Of a stretch of 64,000 bases of DNA, positions 7,506-16,597 are shown in pieces. The position numbers and the translations under genes are program-made. How positions within the stretch are numbered: position 1 is the stretch's first letter; each line of letters starts with the position of its first letter. The DNA comes from Curvibacter gracilis ATCC BAA-807. Lineage in GTDB: Bacteria; Pseudomonadota; Gammaproteobacteria; Burkholderiales; Burkholderiaceae_C. The notes beneath the pieces are model-generated. The model did no database searches, was not told the DNA's origin, and saw only the letters and a program-made list of their open reading frames with translations. Where the stretch lies: the NCBI RefSeq assembly GCF_000518645.1, contig NZ_JADZ01000006.1, forward strand, positions 62,001 through 126,000, read 5' to 3'.

Positions 7506-10442
7506 ATGACAAAGACTCTGGTGATTGCTGAAAAACCGTCGGTGGCACAGGACATCGTGCGGGCGCTCACCCCCAGCACAGGCAAATTCGAGAAGTTCGA
7601 CGATCACTTCGAAAACGAAGGTTTCGTGGTGACCAGCGCGGTGGGCCACCTGGTCGAGATCCAGGCCCCCGAGCAGTTCGACGTCAAACGCGGCAAGTGG
7701 AGCTTCGCCAACCTGCCGGTGATTCCGCCCTTCTTCGACCTGAAGCCGGTCGACAAGACCAAGAGCCGCCTGAACGCGGTGGTCAAGCTGGCCAAGCGCA
7801 AGGACGTCAGCACCCTCATCAACGCCTGTGACGCGGGCCGTGAGGGTGAGCTGATCTTCCGCCTGATCGAGCAGTACGCCGGCGGCCAAAAGGGCGGCCA
7901 GTACCAGGCCCTGGGCAAGCCGGTCAAGCGCCTGTGGCTGCAGTCGATGACGCCCCAGGCCATCCGCGACGGCTTTGACAAGCTGCGCAGCGACAGCCAG
8001 ATGGCGGGTCTGGCCAGCGCCGCCCGCAGCCGCTCCGAAGCCGACTGGCTGGTGGGCATCAACGGCACCCGGGCCATGACGGCCTTCAACTCACGCGATG
8101 GCGGCTTCTTCCTGACCACCGTGGGCCGGGTGCAGACCCCCACGCTGGCCGTGGTGGTCGAGCGCGAAGAGCAAATCCGCAAATTCATCTGCCGCGACTA
8201 CTGGGAAATCCACGCCAGCTTCGGCGCCGCCGCGGGCGAATACCCAGGCAAATGGTTCAACCCGGCCTGGAAGAAAGACCCCGAAGACGCCGAAAAGCGC
8301 GCTGATCGCGTCTGGAGCGCCCAGGAAGCCCTGGCGATCGCCAATGCCGTGCGTGGCAAGCCGGCCACCGTCACCGAGGAAAGCAAGCCCACCACCCAGG
8401 CCTCGCCCTTGCTGTTCGACCTGACCTCGCTGCAGCGCGAGGCCAACGGCAAGTTCGGCTTCAGCGCCAAGACCACGCTGGCCCTGGCGCAAAGCCTGTA
8501 CGAGCGCCACAAGGCCCTGACCTACCCGCGTACCGACTCGCGCGCCCTGCCCGAAGACTACCTCCCGGTGGCCCGCCAGACCTTCGAGATGCTGGCCGAC
8601 AGCGGGATGCGCCACCTGGCCCCGCACGCCCTCACGGCGCTCAACAACGGCTACATCAAGCCCAGCAAGCGCATCTTCGACAACAGCAAGGTCAGTGATC
8701 ACTTTGCCATCATCCCCACGCTGCAGGCCCCGAGTGGCCTGAGCGAAGCCGAGCAGAAGCTGTACGACCTGGTGGTGCGCCGCTTCATGGCGGTGTTCTT
8801 CCCGAGTGCCGAGTACCAGGTCACCACCCGCGTGAGCCAGGTGCTGGAGCACCACTTCAAGACCGAAGGCAAGGTGCTGGTCAAGCCCGGCTGGCTGGCC
8901 ATCTACGGCAAGGAGGCGGCCGCCGAAGTGGCCGACGCCAAGGAAGGCGACAAGGGCCAGAACCTGGTGCCCGTGGCCCCGGGCGAGAAGCCGCTGGCCG
9001 AAAGCGCCGAGGCCAAGGGCCTGAAGACCCGCCCGCCGGCCCGCTACTCCGAAGCCACGCTGCTGGGCGCCATGGAAGGCGCCGGCAAGATGGTCGAGGA
9101 CGACGAACTGCGCGAAGCCATGCAGGAAAAAGGCCTGGGCACGCCTGCCACCCGCGCCGCCATCATCGAAGGCCTGATCCTCGAAAAATACATGCTGCGC
9201 GAGGGCCGCGAGCTGATCCCCACGGCCAAGGCCTTCCAGCTCATGACGCTGTTGCGCGGCCTGGGGGTTGAAGAGCTGTCGCGCCCCGAGCTCACCGGCG
9301 AGTGGGAGTACAAGCTTTCGCAGATGGAGAAAGGCCTGCTCAGCCGCGAAGAGTTCATGCAGCAGATCGCGGCCATGACCGAGCACATCGTCAAGAAGGC
9401 CAAGGAATACGACCGCGACACCGTGCCCGGCGACTACGCCACCCTGGGCACCCCCTGCCCCAACTGCGGCGGCGTGGTGAAAGAGAACTACCGCCGCTAC
9501 AGCTGCACCGGCGCCGACGGCCACAGCGAGGGCTGCGGCTTCTCGTTCACCAAGTCGCCCGCCGGCCGCACCTTCGAGCCTGACGAGGCCGAGGCCTTTT
9601 TGCGCGACAAGCACATCGGCCCGCTGGAGGGCTTCCGCTCCAAGGCCGGCTGGCCCTTCGTGGCCGAGATGGCGCTCAAGTTCAGCGAAGACGACAAGAA
9701 CTGGAAGCTCGAGTTCGACTTTGGCGACGACAAGGACGGCGAAGAGACCGGCGAGCTGCAAGACCTGTCGGGCCAGGAATCCCTGGGCCCCTGCCCCAAG
9801 TGCGGGGCCCCGGTGGTCGAGCATGGCGCCAACTATGTGTGCAGCAAATCGGTGCCCACGGCCGAGCAGCCCACCCCAAGCTGCGACTTCAAGAGCGGCA
9901 AGATCATCCTGCAGCAGCCGGTGGAGCGCGAGCAGATGCACAAGCTGCTGAGCACCGGCAAGACCGACCTGCTCGACAAGTTCGTCAGCATGCGCACGCG
10001 CCGCAGCTTCAAGGCCTTCCTGGCCTGGGACGCCACGGCCAGCAAGGTGAACTTCGAGTTCGAGCCGCGCGAGAGCAAGTTCCCGCCGCGCAAGACTGCC
10101 GGCGCCGCCGCCAAGGCCGCCCCGGCCAAGAAGGCCGCAGCCAAGGCCCCGGCCGCCAAAAAGGCCACGACCAAGGCCGCCACCAAGACCCCACGCAAGG
10201 CCACGCCGGGCAGCGGGCTCACGCCCAGCGCCGCATTGGCCGCCGTGATCGGGGGCGAAGCCGTGGCGCGCACCGAGGTCATCAAGAAGGTCTGGGACTA
10301 CGTGAAGGCCAACGGCCTGCAGGACGCGACCAACAAGCGCGCCATCAACGCCGACGCCAAGCTGCTGCCGGTGTTCGGCAAGCCGCAGATCACGATGTTT
10401 GAGCTGGCGGGCATCGTCGGGAAACATTTGACCCCCCCCTGA
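7506..10442 (+). CDS. topB: DNA topoisomerase III with zinc ribbons and C-terminal SWIB domain
   Basis: A 978-residue type IA topoisomerase that cuts one strand through a 5' phosphotyrosine to relax or decatenate DNA. The Toprim domain has Glu9 in IAEKPSVAQ and DAGREGE at 109-115. The active-site tyrosine is Tyr340 in LTYPRTDSR. Two C-terminal zinc ribbons follow (CPNCGG...CGF and CPKCGA...CDF), then a Lys/Ala-rich linker (KAAPAKKAAAKAPAAKK type). Finally a SWIB/MDM2-like domain of about 75 residues contains VWDYVKANGLQD and ends in FGKPQITMFELAGIVGKHL. That domain is otherwise a chromatin-remodelling module. The start MTKTLVIAEKPS is preferred over an upstream in-frame codon because it matches the family N-terminus. 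Confidence 0.95.
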   Translation: MTKTLVIAEKPSVAQDIVRALTPSTGKFEKFDDHFENEGFVVTSAVGHLVEIQAPEQFDVKRGKWSFANLPVIPPFFDLKPVDKTKSRLNAVVKLAKRKDVSTLINACDAGREGELIFRLIEQYAGGQKGGQYQALGKPVKRLWLQSMTPQAIRDGFDKLRSDSQMAGLASAARSRSEADWLVGINGTRAMTAFNSRDGGFFLTTVGRVQTPTLAVVVEREEQIRKFICRDYWEIHASFGAAAGEYPGKWFNPAWKKDPEDAEKRADRVWSAQEALAIANAVRGKPATVTEESKPTTQASPLLFDLTSLQREANGKFGFSAKTTLALAQSLYERHKALTYPRTDSRALPEDYLPVARQTFEMLADSGMRHLAPHALTALNNGYIKPSKRIFDNSKVSDHFAIIPTLQAPSGLSEAEQKLYDLVVRRFMAVFFPSAEYQVTTRVSQVLEHHFKTEGKVLVKPGWLAIYGKEAAAEVADAKEGDKGQNLVPVAPGEKPLAESAEAKGLKTRPPARYSEATLLGAMEGAGKMVEDDELREAMQEKGLGTPATRAAIIEGLILEKYMLREGRELIPTAKAFQLMTLLRGLGVEELSRPELTGEWEYKLSQMEKGLLSREEFMQQIAAMTEHIVKKAKEYDRDTVPGDYATLGTPCPNCGGVVKENYRRYSCTGADGHSEGCGFSFTKSPAGRTFEPDEAEAFLRDKHIGPLEGFRSKAGWPFVAEMALKFSEDDKNWKLEFDFGDDKDGEETGELQDLSGQESLGPCPKCGAPVVEHGANYVCSKSVPTAEQPTPSCDFKSGKIILQQPVEREQMHKLLSTGKTDLLDKFVSMRTRRSFKAFLAWDATASKVNFEFEPRESKFPPRKTAGAAAKAAPAKKAAAKAPAAKKATTKAATKTPRKATPGSGLTPSAALAAVIGGEAVARTEVIKKVWDYVKANGLQDATNKRAINADAKLLPVFGKPQITMFELAGIVGKHLTPP

Positions 10443-10714
10443 GTCGCCTTCGGCGCCACCGTGCGGCCGCGAGACGCGGACGCTCTTCGCCCTGTCCAGC
10501 CCTGCGCAGGCAGGCCTGGAGCCGCAGGGCTCAGCCCCCAAGGGGACGACACCCGTGGCCGGGCAAAGCCCGCTCCACGGTGTCTGCTGGCATGGCCTGC
10601 TCCGCGGCCTTCTGAACGTTACAGCTGTGCCTGCTCTAGGACCTGGCGTTCTTCACTGCGCCTGGGTTGTCATACCCCCTTGACGCGCTTTAACCCGGAA
10701 CTACAGCAACAGAC
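10443..10714. other. Intergenic region with two hairpins after topB
   Basis: No gene is visible. One inverted repeat pairs AGCCCTGCG (10498-10506) with CGCAGGGCT (10523-10531). A second, longer one runs from 10548 to 10584: GACACCCGTGG with CCACGGTGTC (one bulge) around an inner GGGC-AAA-GCCC. Neither is followed by a T run, so they look more like a dispersed palindromic element than a simple terminator. Confidence 0.55.
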
Positions 10715-11365
10715 TCAGCCCCTGGGCAGGGCCAGCGTCAGGTAGCCCAGCAGGGCCTGGGTGGCTTGTTGCTCCAGCGCGTCCAGGTCGGGCGGGGTGG
10801 GGTGGGCCAGGTGGGCGTGGGCGACCAGGCCGTAGAGGATGGTCTGGCAGACCCGGGCCGTGGCGGGGGCCTGGGCCCGGGCGGCCTCGGGCAGGTCGCC
10901 AGCGGCCTCGATCACCTGCACCCAGCCGTCGACAAAGCGCTGGTACATCTTGCGATACGCCTCCACGCCCGACAGGTGCCGCTCCAGCAGGTAGTGGGCA
11001 CTCCATTCGGCCGGCTGGGCCCGGTGGGCCGCCAGTTGCGAGGCCAACACGGCCTGCACCAGCTCGGCCAGGGGGCGGCCGCGCCGGGTCTCCACGGCCT
11101 GCTGCAGGGCCGTCAGCAACTCCTTGGAGCGCAGGTGCAGGCAGACCCGCGCCAGGTCTTCCTTGCTGGCAAAGTATTCGTAGAAGCTGCCCAGGCTGGT
11201 GCCGGCCAGGCCCGTGATCGCGCGGATGCTGATGCGCGGGTAATCGCTCTCCACCAAAAGCTGAACAAAGGCCTGCTGCAGGGCCTGCGCCGTGAGGCGC
11301 GCGCGCGACTGGCTGGGCCGCCGTCGCTGGGGCTTGGCAGGGGACGAGGGGCGGGACAAGGTCAT
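10715..11365 (-). CDS. TetR-family transcriptional regulator
   Basis: A 216-residue regulator whose N-terminal helix-turn-helix reads ISIRAITGLAGTSLGSFYEYFASKEDL, the classic TetR pattern. The rest is a helical ligand-binding and dimerisation domain. The start at MTLSRPSS was chosen because the longer frame extends into the promoter region of the divergent AidB-type gene. Regulator and acyl-CoA dehydrogenase are divergent across about 110 bp, the usual layout for a TetR repressor of a fatty-acid or branched-chain acyl-CoA gene. The ligand is not known, and an acyl-CoA is the natural guess. Confidence 0.85.
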   Translation of the reverse strand: MTLSRPSSPAKPQRRRPSQSRARLTAQALQQAFVQLLVESDYPRISIRAITGLAGTSLGSFYEYFASKEDLARVCLHLRSKELLTALQQAVETRRGRPLAELVQAVLASQLAAHRAQPAEWSAHYLLERHLSGVEAYRKMYQRFVDGWVQVIEAAGDLPEAARAQAPATARVCQTILYGLVAHAHLAHPTPPDLDALEQQATQALLGYLTLALPRG

Positions 11366-11475
11366 GCAGGCAAATCCGGACACCCGAAGGGCAGGGGCTT
11401 CATAGAATTTTCCAGGGGCTGGGCGCGCCATTTTGACCGCCCAGCGACCGCCCGGCGAAGCCACAGGAGACACAC

Positions 11476-13113
11476 ATGATCGGCCACCACCCTGACAACC
11501 AGGTCCCGGAACTCAAGGACTACAACCTGTACGCCAGCGACCCGGTGCTGCGCCGCTCGGTTCAGCGCGGCGGGGCCGCCTGGCGCGAGCCCGAGCTGCT
11601 GCGCCAGGGGGCCGAGTACGGCAGCGAGCCGGTGCTGCGCGCTGCCGAAGACGCCAACCTGTACCCGCCCGAGCTGCGCACCCACTCGGCCACCGGCCAG
11701 CGCATCGACTTCGTGAAGTTCCACCCCGCCTGGCACACGGTGATGGCGATCGCTCGGCGCAACGGCAATGCCAACCTGCCCTACACCGACACCCGAGCCT
11801 CGGCCTGGACGGCCTACGGCGCCTCGATGTTCATGCACAGCCAGATCGAGTCGGGTTCGGGCTGCCCCACCACCATGACCAAGGCCTGCATCCCGGTGAT
11901 CGCGCTGAACGCGCCGCTGTACGCCGAGCTGGCCCCCAAGCTGATGTCGCTGGAGCACGACCCGCGCGACATCCCGCTGGCACAAAAAACGTCCATCACG
12001 GTCGGCATGGGCATGACCGAAAAGCAGGGCGGCAGCGATGTGCGCACCAACACCACGCGCGCCGTGCCGGTGGGCAGCGGGCCCTGGGGTGAAGAATTCT
12101 TGCTGACCGGCCACAAATGGTTCTTCTCGGCCCCGATGTGCGATGGCCACCTGGTGCTGGCCAAGACCGACGAGCACGGCTCGTCCTGCTTTTTCGTGCC
12201 ACGCTGGCGGCCCGACGGCAGCAAGAACCCCATCCACATCCAGCGCCTCAAGTCCAAGGTGGGCAACCGCTCCAACTCCAGCAGCGAGGTCGAATTCAAA
12301 GAGGCCTGGGGCGTGCTGGTAGGCGCCGAGGGGCGGGGCATCCGCACCATCATCGAGATGGCCAACTACACGCGACTGGACTGCGCCTTGTCCAGCGCGG
12401 GCTACATCCGCCAAGGCCTGGCGCAGGCCCTGCACTACACCCGCAACCGCTTCGTGTTCGGGCGCTACCTGGTCGAGCAGCCGGCCATGACCACGCTGCT
12501 GGCCGACATGGCCCTGGAGGCCGAGGCCGCCACCGTGCTGGCCATGGACCTGGCGGCCCACTTCGGCTCGACCACGCCGCAGGACGTGGCCTGGCGCCGC
12601 CTGATGACCCCGGCGGCCAAGTTCTGGAACTGCAAGCGCGCCGTGGGCTTTTGCGGCGAGGCCATGGAGGTATTCGGCGGCAATGGCTATGTGGAGGACG
12701 GCGCCATCGGCCGCCTGTTCCGCGAGGCCCCGGTGAACTCGATCTGGGAGGGCTCGGGCAACGTGATGTGCCTGGACGTGCTGCGCGCCATTGCGCATGC
12801 GCCCGACGACGCCCACGGCGTGCTCGACCTGCTGCAGGACATCGCCTCGCAAGAGCCGGAGCTGCTGCGCCAGGTGCACCTGCTGCGCAGCGCCCTGATG
12901 CTGCCGCCCGAGGCCCTGGAGGCCCAGGCGCGGCGCTTCACCCAGCGCCTGGCGCTGACGGCCCAGGCCTGCCTGATGCTGCAGCAGGCCAGTCCGCTGG
13001 CCTCGGGGGCCTTCATCGCCAGCCGCTTCGACCCCGACTGGGGCCCGGTGAGCGGCATCACGGCCGGCACCGCCCAGGCGGCTGAATTGGTGCGCGCCGC
13101 CACCGAGGGCTGA
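11476..13113 (+). CDS. AidB-type acyl-CoA dehydrogenase
   Basis: A 545-residue flavoprotein close to the length of E. coli AidB (541 aa). It contains the AidB-like N-terminus ending in YPPELRTHSATGQRIDFVKFHPAWH, the flavin-binding segment GMGMTEKQGGSDVRTNTT, a GHKWFFSAPMCD core, and the ...FGGNGYVEDG... region. E. coli AidB is induced during adaptive response to alkylation, binds DNA and has weak isovaleryl-CoA dehydrogenase activity. Here no ada or alkA is visible, and the neighbour is a TetR repressor, so a metabolic acyl-CoA role is equally possible. A ribosome-binding site ACAGGAG lies just before the ATG. Confidence 0.88.
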   Translation: MIGHHPDNQVPELKDYNLYASDPVLRRSVQRGGAAWREPELLRQGAEYGSEPVLRAAEDANLYPPELRTHSATGQRIDFVKFHPAWHTVMAIARRNGNANLPYTDTRASAWTAYGASMFMHSQIESGSGCPTTMTKACIPVIALNAPLYAELAPKLMSLEHDPRDIPLAQKTSITVGMGMTEKQGGSDVRTNTTRAVPVGSGPWGEEFLLTGHKWFFSAPMCDGHLVLAKTDEHGSSCFFVPRWRPDGSKNPIHIQRLKSKVGNRSNSSSEVEFKEAWGVLVGAEGRGIRTIIEMANYTRLDCALSSAGYIRQGLAQALHYTRNRFVFGRYLVEQPAMTTLLADMALEAEAATVLAMDLAAHFGSTTPQDVAWRRLMTPAAKFWNCKRAVGFCGEAMEVFGGNGYVEDGAIGRLFREAPVNSIWEGSGNVMCLDVLRAIAHAPDDAHGVLDLLQDIASQEPELLRQVHLLRSALMLPPEALEAQARRFTQRLALTAQACLMLQQASPLASGAFIASRFDPDWGPVSGITAGTAQAAELVRAATEG

Positions 13114-13209
13114 TCAAGCCAGGGACGCCGGTCGGCGCAGGAGGGCACAATCGCCCCAGCACTGCCGGCCCCCCTTCGAACCGGCAGGCCCCTGACTGGA
13201 GACCGACCC

Positions 13210-14499
13210 ATGCCCGCCTGCCCCTGGACCCCATACCGCCCCCGACCACCCCGGCGCCTGCTGGGCCTCGCCCTGTTGGGCGGCCTGCTGCTGAACCTGG
13301 GCGGCCAGGCCGTGGCCGCAGGCTGGCCCAGCGAGCGCCCCATCAAGCTGGTGGTGCCTTTCCCGCCCGGCCAAGCCACCGACCTGTTTGCCCGCGCCCT
13401 GGCCGAGCCGCTGTCCCAGCGCCTGGGCCAGAGCGTGGTGGTCGAGAACAAGGCCGGCGCCGGCAGCAACATCGGCAGCGAGTTCGTGGCCCGCTCGGCC
13501 CCCGACGGCTACACCCTGTTGGTGGCGGGCAGTGCCATGGCCGTGAACCAGACGCTGTACAAAAAGGTCAATTTCGACCCCGCCAAAGACCTGGTGGGCA
13601 TCTCGCTGATCGCCAAGGTGCCCCTGATCTTCCTGGCCACCCCCTCCTCAGGCATCACCAGCCTGCGCCAGCTGGTGCAGCAGGCCAAGGCCGCACCAGG
13701 CCAGCTCAGCTACGCCAGCGCCGGCATCGGCGGCACGCAACACCTGTCGGGCGAGATGCTCAAGGCGCAGGCGGGCGTTTTCATCACCCATATCCCTTAG
13801 AGCGTGTTTACGATCTCGCACAGGTCGCGTTGGAGCGCAATCGGGATGAGTGGGTGGCCCGGATGCGCCGCATGGGCTGGTGCCCATGCAAGCAGCTGGG
13901 GCGCCCAATCGCCCGATTTCGCTCCAACCCTTCGGGCAGTGGCCTTTTCGGGCGGTCTGCGGCGTTGCGGCGCTTGTCGATAGCCGGGCTATCGACGGCG
14001 CACCGCGCCTTGCATCCCATCCCGAAAAGACCGCTGCGCGACCCGTGGGAGATCGTAAACACGCTCTTAGCGCGGCAGTGGCCCGGCCCAGGCCGACTTT
14101 CTGGGCGCCCAGGTGCCGCTGATGGTGGATTCGGTGACGGCCGCACTGCCGCACATCCAGACGCACAAGGCGGTGCCGCTGGCCGTGACCTCGGCCACGC
14201 GCTCCTCTCAATTGCCCGAGGTGCCCACGGTGCGCGAAAGCGGCCTGCCCGCCCTGAAGAACTTCGAGGCCGTGGGCTGGCTGGGCCTGATGGCGCCACG
14301 CGGCACCCCGCCCGAGGTGCTGCAGCGCCTGAACACCGAGGTGGTGGCCCTGCTGAAGTCTGAGAAGCTGGCCGCCTTCATCCGGGAGCGGGGCTCCGAG
14401 CCCAGCCCGGGCACGGGGGCCGAGTTCGACCGCTTCATTGCCAGCGAAATTGTGAAATGGGGCGCCGTGGTCAAGACCTCCGGCGCCAGCGCTGAATGA
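13210..14499 (+). pseudogene. Bug/TctC-family periplasmic binding protein, interrupted
   Basis: The 5' part (13210-13800) encodes an N-terminal signal sequence and a Bug-family start ([20 protein letters not shown], then [18 protein letters not shown]), ending at a TAG. After a 267-bp insertion, 14071-14499 encodes the matching C-terminal half (RGSGPAQADFLGAQVPLMVD, then VPTVRESGLP). Together they would make about 338 residues, the normal Bug length (about 325). Family members bind organic acids or aromatic compounds in the periplasm. The gene is broken by a MITE-like element, and both halves keep normal codon use, so the insertion looks recent. It follows the AidB-type gene on the same strand. 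Confidence 0.88.
13800..14066. mobile_element. 267-bp MITE-like element
   Basis: The element begins and ends with a perfect 18-bp terminal inverted repeat, GAGCGTGTTTACGATCTC (13800-13817) and its complement (14049-14066). It is flanked by direct TTA repeats (13797-13799 and 14067-14069), a likely 3-bp target duplication of the TNA kind seen for some IS5-family elements. It contains no transposase. Inside are a 16-bp inverted repeat (13830-13845 with 13912-13927, one mismatch), a CATGGGC/GCCCATG hairpin nested within it, and a perfect 10-bp palindromic hairpin at 13976-13996. It interrupts a Bug-family gene and presumably needs a transposase encoded elsewhere. Confidence 0.87.
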
Positions 14500-14508
14500 G
14501 CCCTGACT

Positions 14509-15210
14509 TCAGGCTTGGCGTTGGTAGGTGAGGAGGCGGCCTTTGTAGGCGGCCTGGGTGGGGCGGGCGGGGTGGTCCAGGCGTTCTTCGGTTCTGGAGA
14601 AGCCTTGCTCGGCCATCTGTTTGTTGAAGGCGGGGCGGTTGCCGCGGTCGGGGTCGACGATCCAGACCTGGGCCGAGGCGCTGGCGTGCTCGCCGATGAA
14701 ATGGGCCAGGTCGGCGTGGGTGTCGCGCTCGTACAGCAGGTCGCTGCCCACGATGAGGTCGAACAGGCCCTCGACCGACTCACGCGGCGTTCGCGCGGGT
14801 TCGCCGGGCAGGGCCTCGGGGGCGCCCCAGTGGCCGTGGCGGTACTTCAGGGGCAGCAGGTCGTTGAGGCGCAGGTTCTCGCGCAGAAAGCCGCCCGTCA
14901 GAGGATGGCAGTCGCTGGCGGTCACGTCGGAGCCGCGGCGGTGCGCCACCAGGCTGGCCAGCGCCAGGCCACAGCCGATCTCCAGGATGCGCTCGCCCGG
15001 ACACAGCACGCGGCTGCCCATGCGGGCGGCCAGTTCGGCGCCCGAGGGCCACAGCAGGCCGAACAGGGGCCAGGTGGCCGAGGAGATGCCCAGGTGTTCG
15101 GCTTCGCCGTCGGGGTCGGAGAACTGCTGGTGATCCAGCAGGGATCGGATGATGAGGTCGTCAACGCCCGCAACGGCGATGCTCTCTTGCTTGGTGGCGT
15201 AGCCGGGCAT
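14509..15210 (-). CDS. SAM-dependent methyltransferase, class I
   Basis: A 233-residue Rossmann-fold methyltransferase. The SAM-binding motif is ILEIGCGLALASLVAHRRG, followed by VTASDCHP and the strand FDLIVGSDLLYERDTH. The pattern resembles the METTL21/nicotinamide N-methyltransferase-like group, whose members often methylate proteins. The start MPGYATKQ is chosen because the frame remains open far upstream only as an antisense shadow of the next gene. It is divergent from the metallo-hydrolase lipoprotein across about 105 bp. The substrate cannot be inferred. Confidence 0.82.
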   Translation of the reverse strand: MPGYATKQESIAVAGVDDLIIRSLLDHQQFSDPDGEAEHLGISSATWPLFGLLWPSGAELAARMGSRVLCPGERILEIGCGLALASLVAHRRGSDVTASDCHPLTGGFLRENLRLNDLLPLKYRHGHWGAPEALPGEPARTPRESVEGLFDLIVGSDLLYERDTHADLAHFIGEHASASAQVWIVDPDRGNRPAFNKQMAEQGFSRTEERLDHPARPTQAAYKGRLLTYQRQA

Positions 15211-15315
15211 CGTCGTGGCCCGGTCGGCTTGAATGACCTGGGCTGGGGCAGAAAGAAGAGGGCCATTATGCGCCCCACCCTGGGCAGGCCCCGCAGGGCG
15301 GCCAAAATACGGCCC

Positions 15316-16506
15316 ATGCACAAGCCTTCCGACCTCGGGTGCGGCCCGCGCCCCAAGCCCCTTGCCCGTCCCTGGCCTGCCCGCATGGCCCTCACCCTGG
15401 CTCTGGCAGCGCTGCTGGCGGGCTGCAGCAGCCCCCCGGCCAGTGACGCCCCGAGCAGCCCGCACCGCAACGCCCAGGGCTTTCGCAACCCCAGCGGCGT
15501 GCAGGTCGAAAAGCCCCTGGGCGAGCTGCTGCGCTGGCAGTGGGAGAAATGGCGCGACGGCCTGCCCCCGGCGGCCGGCCAGGCCACGCCCCAACAGGCA
15601 CCGGACCTGGGCTTTTTGCACAGCAACGCGCGTGCCGGCGCCCAGATGCAACCCACGCTCACCTGGATCGGCCACGCCAGCACCCTGGTGCAGGCCAGCG
15701 GCCTGAACGTGCTGACCGACCCGATGTTCTCGCAGCGCGCCTTCATGGTGCAGTGGCTCGGGCCGCAGCGCCAGCAGCCCCCGGGCCTGACGCTGGCACA
15801 GTTGCCCCACATCGACGTGGTGCTGATCTCGCACAACCACTACGACCACCTGGACCGCGCCAGCGTGCAGGCCCTGGCCGCGCAAGCCGGTGGTTCGCCC
15901 CTGTTCCTGGTGCCGCTGGGCCTGAAGGCCTGGATGCAGGAGCAGGGCATCACCCGGGTGGAAGAACTGGACTGGTGGCAGGAGCGCCGGGTGGCCGGGG
16001 TGGACTTTGCACTCACCCCGGTGCAGCACTGGTCGGCGCGCGGCCTGAGCGACCACAACCACTCGCTGTGGGGCGGCTGGGCCGTGCTGGGGCCGGATTT
16101 TCACTGGTACTTCAGCGGCGACACCGGCTACAGCGCCGATTTCGTGGCCACCCGCGAGCGCCTGGCGGCGCGCCAGGGCCCGGCCCAGGGCGGGGGCTTC
16201 GACCTGGCCCTGATCGCCATCGGCGCCTACGCGCCGCGCTGGTTCATGAAAGAGCAGCACGTGGACCCCGACGAGGCCGTGCAGGTGCACCTGGACCTGG
16301 GCGCCAAGCGCAGCGTGGGCGTGCACTGGGGCACCTTCTTGCTCAGCGACGAGGCGCTGGACCAGCCGCCCAAGGACCTGGCGCGGGCGCGCCAGGCCCG
16401 CGGCCTGGGCGAGGCCGACTTCGGGGTCATGGCCCTGGGCGAGACCCGACACCTGCCCCGACGTTCGCCCCAACGTCCGCCCCAGAGCACCCCCAGCGCC
16501 CCCTGA
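15316..16506 (+). CDS. Metallo-beta-lactamase-fold hydrolase lipoprotein (NAPE-PLD-like)
   Basis: A 396-residue exported protein. A signal peptide ends in a lipobox LLAGC (lipidated Cys37). The hydrolase domain shows WIGHAST, LTDPMF, the metal-binding motif HNHYDH (residues 173-178), FSGDTGY and VHWGTF. This series is typical of bacterial relatives of N-acyl-phosphatidylethanolamine phospholipase D. It is likely a periplasmic or outer-membrane lipoprotein acting on phosphodiester or lipid substrates. Other possible starts are at 15268 and 15385; the latter begins directly at the hydrophobic core. It stands divergent from a methyltransferase and just upstream of slyD. Confidence 0.83.
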   Translation: MHKPSDLGCGPRPKPLARPWPARMALTLALAALLAGCSSPPASDAPSSPHRNAQGFRNPSGVQVEKPLGELLRWQWEKWRDGLPPAAGQATPQQAPDLGFLHSNARAGAQMQPTLTWIGHASTLVQASGLNVLTDPMFSQRAFMVQWLGPQRQQPPGLTLAQLPHIDVVLISHNHYDHLDRASVQALAAQAGGSPLFLVPLGLKAWMQEQGITRVEELDWWQERRVAGVDFALTPVQHWSARGLSDHNHSLWGGWAVLGPDFHWYFSGDTGYSADFVATRERLAARQGPAQGGGFDLALIAIGAYAPRWFMKEQHVDPDEAVQVHLDLGAKRSVGVHWGTFLLSDEALDQPPKDLARARQARGLGEADFGVMALGETRHLPRRSPQRPPQSTPSAP

Positions 16507-16597
16507 GCCCCGCAGGCCTCCGTGCGGCCATCCGGACGGATGAGCCCGCAGTGCGCGACAATGCGGGCCTTGTTTTTTCCGCCCACAAAGGCCGCGC

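Noticed and set aside
8091-10541. 816-codon open frame opposite topB
   Set aside because: Same kind of antisense shadow; topB has clear catalytic motifs throughout on the plus strand.
13830-14363. Open frame running through the MITE into the Bug gene
   Set aside because: Crosses the insertion boundary and reads the Bug gene out of frame; not a transposase.
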